From positions 1-7,126 of the forward strand of contig JAPLOT010000314.1 of the NCBI GenBank assembly GCA_026400595.1: a DNA stretch of 7,126 nucleotides, given 5' to 3'. Source of the DNA: Alphaproteobacteria bacterium. GTDB lineage: Bacteria > Pseudomonadota > Alphaproteobacteria > Rhizobiales > Aestuariivirgaceae. The stretch's first letter is position 1. The number at the start of each line of letters is the position of its first letter. The notes below the pieces were generated by a model, which saw only the letters and a program-made list of their open reading frames with translations, was not told where the DNA came from and did no database searches. Positions 6,676 through 7,126 of this stretch are shown here, one piece after another. The position numbers and the translations under genes were made by a program.

Positions 6676-6680
6676 TTCCG

Positions 6681-6686
6681 CCTCCT
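6681..6686 (-). promoter_or_regulatory. Ribosome binding site of iolC
   Basis: A perfect AGGAGG on the minus strand lies five bases before the iolC ATG (6675-6673). It is the strongest translation signal in the window and supports this start. Confidence 0.75.
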
Positions 6687-6704
6687 GGTTCAGGGCTCAC
6701 GTTT

Positions 6705-6733
6705 GTGAAACAAAAATTCCAATCAAAAGTCAA
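6705..6733 (-). promoter_or_regulatory. Candidate iolC promoter
   Basis: In the 91-base AT-rich gap between iolR and iolC, the minus strand carries TTGACT (6733-6728), a good -35 element. Seventeen bases on is TTTCAC (6710-6705), a weak match to a -10 element. Loose -10 elements are common in alphaproteobacteria. The position fits transcription of iolC and iolB from about 20 bases upstream of the iolC ribosome binding site. The -35 call is fair, the -10 tentative. Confidence 0.45.
6707..6720. promoter_or_regulatory. Candidate IolR operator, promoter-proximal copy
   Basis: GAAA, six bases, then TTCC reads as a one-mismatch copy of the GGAA-N6-TTCC pattern that I recall for the rhizobial RpiR-type IolR; the recall is not checked here. 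It overlaps the putative -10 and spacer of the iolC promoter, as expected for repression. It is one of two such sites, 30 bases apart centre to centre. Confidence 0.4.
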
Positions 6734-6736
6734 TAC

Positions 6737-6750
6737 GGAATTCTTATTCT
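6737..6750. promoter_or_regulatory. Candidate IolR operator, promoter-distal copy
   Basis: GGAA, six bases, then TTCT is a one-mismatch copy of GGAA-N6-TTCC, just upstream of the putative -35 on the minus strand. The GGAATT at its left edge (6737-6742) is also the inverted partner of AATTCC at 6715-6720. Confidence 0.38.
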
Positions 6751-6766
6751 ATTTCATTTTCGAAGT

Positions 6767-7126
6767 CTACTTCGGTTCCTTGCCGCGCCGCTCGGCAACA
6801 GCAACGGTCAGAGTCATTGCCAGCACCAGCGCGGCCGACATGGAGCGGAAGCCCTCGAAATTGGCCTCGACCACTTCGATCCAGAGATCGGCGATCTGGG
6901 CGAGGGGCGAGAAGGGGCTGTCGGTGATCGAGACCAGAGGCACCTGCCGCGCCGCGACGGACTGCGCCAGCGCAACGGTCTCGCTGGCGTAGGGCGTGAA
7001 ACTGACCGCCAATACCGTATCCCTTGGCGTGGCGAAGGACATCTGCTCGGCCGCCATGCCGCCGACCGCATCGATCAGGATGGCCCGCACGCCCAGCTTG
7101 CCGAAAGCATAAGCCATGTAGGATGC
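6767..7126 (-). CDS. iolR: RpiR-family transcriptional regulator, C-terminal SIS domain (partial; IolR-like)
   Basis: The frame enters from the right edge and gives the last 119 residues of a protein ending at TAG... on the minus strand at 6767. The visible part is a SIS (sugar isomerase) domain as in RpiR regulators: LAVSFTPYASETVALAQ, then VPLVSITDSPFSPLAQIAD, then helices ending in a basic tail (ERRGKEPK). RpiR proteins have an N-terminal helix-turn-helix, which here would lie beyond the edge, so DNA binding cannot be seen. The SIS domain binds a phosphorylated sugar; in inositol regulators a late pathway intermediate is the expected effector. The name rests on context: rhizobial iolR lies directly upstream of iolC in the same direction, as here. 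The in-frame ATG at 7117 is internal, since the frame stays open to the edge (Ala-Ser-Tyr before it). Confidence 0.8.
   Translation of the reverse strand, partial: ASYMAYAFGKLGVRAILIDAVGGMAAEQMSFATPRDTVLAVSFTPYASETVALAQSVAARQVPLVSITDSPFSPLAQIADLWIEVVEANFEGFRSMSAALVLAMTLTVAVAERRGKEPK

Noticed and set aside
4726..6708. A 660-codon open frame on the plus strand opposite the whole of iolC
   Set aside because: It mirrors iolC almost end to end, has no recognisable domain, and is rich in Arg, Gly, His and Ala, as expected of an antisense frame in GC-rich DNA. The iolC frame has complete kinase and DUF2090 motifs.
6676..6766. Possible small gene or terminator in the iolR-iolC gap
   Set aside because: No start with a ribosome binding site and coding-like frame is seen, and there is no GC-rich hairpin followed by a T-run. 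The AT-rich content is explained by the promoter.

Overview
This GC-rich window reads as an alphaproteobacterium, most likely of the Hyphomicrobiales (Rhizobium/Mesorhizobium/Brucella-like). The reasons are the codon bias, an EryD-like SorC regulator, an IolC protein fused to a DUF2090 domain, and an RpiR-type IolR located directly upstream of iolC. The genus cannot be fixed from sequence alone. Nearly all of the window is coding. There are no RNA genes, insertion sequences, CRISPR arrays or long repeats.

Left half (1-3936, plus strand): the last 21 codons of an unidentified gene are followed 13 bases later by a tightly packed run. This run is a SorC/DeoR-type sugar-responsive regulator, a short FGGY carbohydrate kinase of the D-ribulose-kinase type, a class IIA HAD hydrolase, and a stand-alone class II aldolase resembling the aldolase half of RhaD. 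Neighbouring genes overlap by 4, 11 and 7 bases, so this is almost certainly one translationally coupled operon. The logic suggested is kinase, then aldolase, with a phosphatase accessory: a ketose is phosphorylated and cleaved, perhaps to dihydroxyacetone phosphate plus an aldehyde. The substrate is unknown. This cassette is the best candidate for an undescribed catabolic route in the window.

Right half (3933-7126, minus strand): part of a myo-inositol catabolic cluster, read right to left. It holds the C-terminal SIS domain of an RpiR/IolR regulator (cut by the window edge), a 91-base AT-rich gap with a candidate promoter and operator sites, the iolC kinase fused to a putative DUF2090 aldolase domain, and iolB. 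IolB isomerises 5-deoxyglucuronate, and the fused IolC is expected to phosphorylate the product and cleave it to dihydroxyacetone phosphate and malonate semialdehyde. iolD and iolE, often found between iolC and iolB in rhizobia, are not here.

The two operons converge exactly. Their stop codons share one CTAG tetranucleotide at the centre of a near-perfect 22-base palindrome, which may serve as a two-way terminator.
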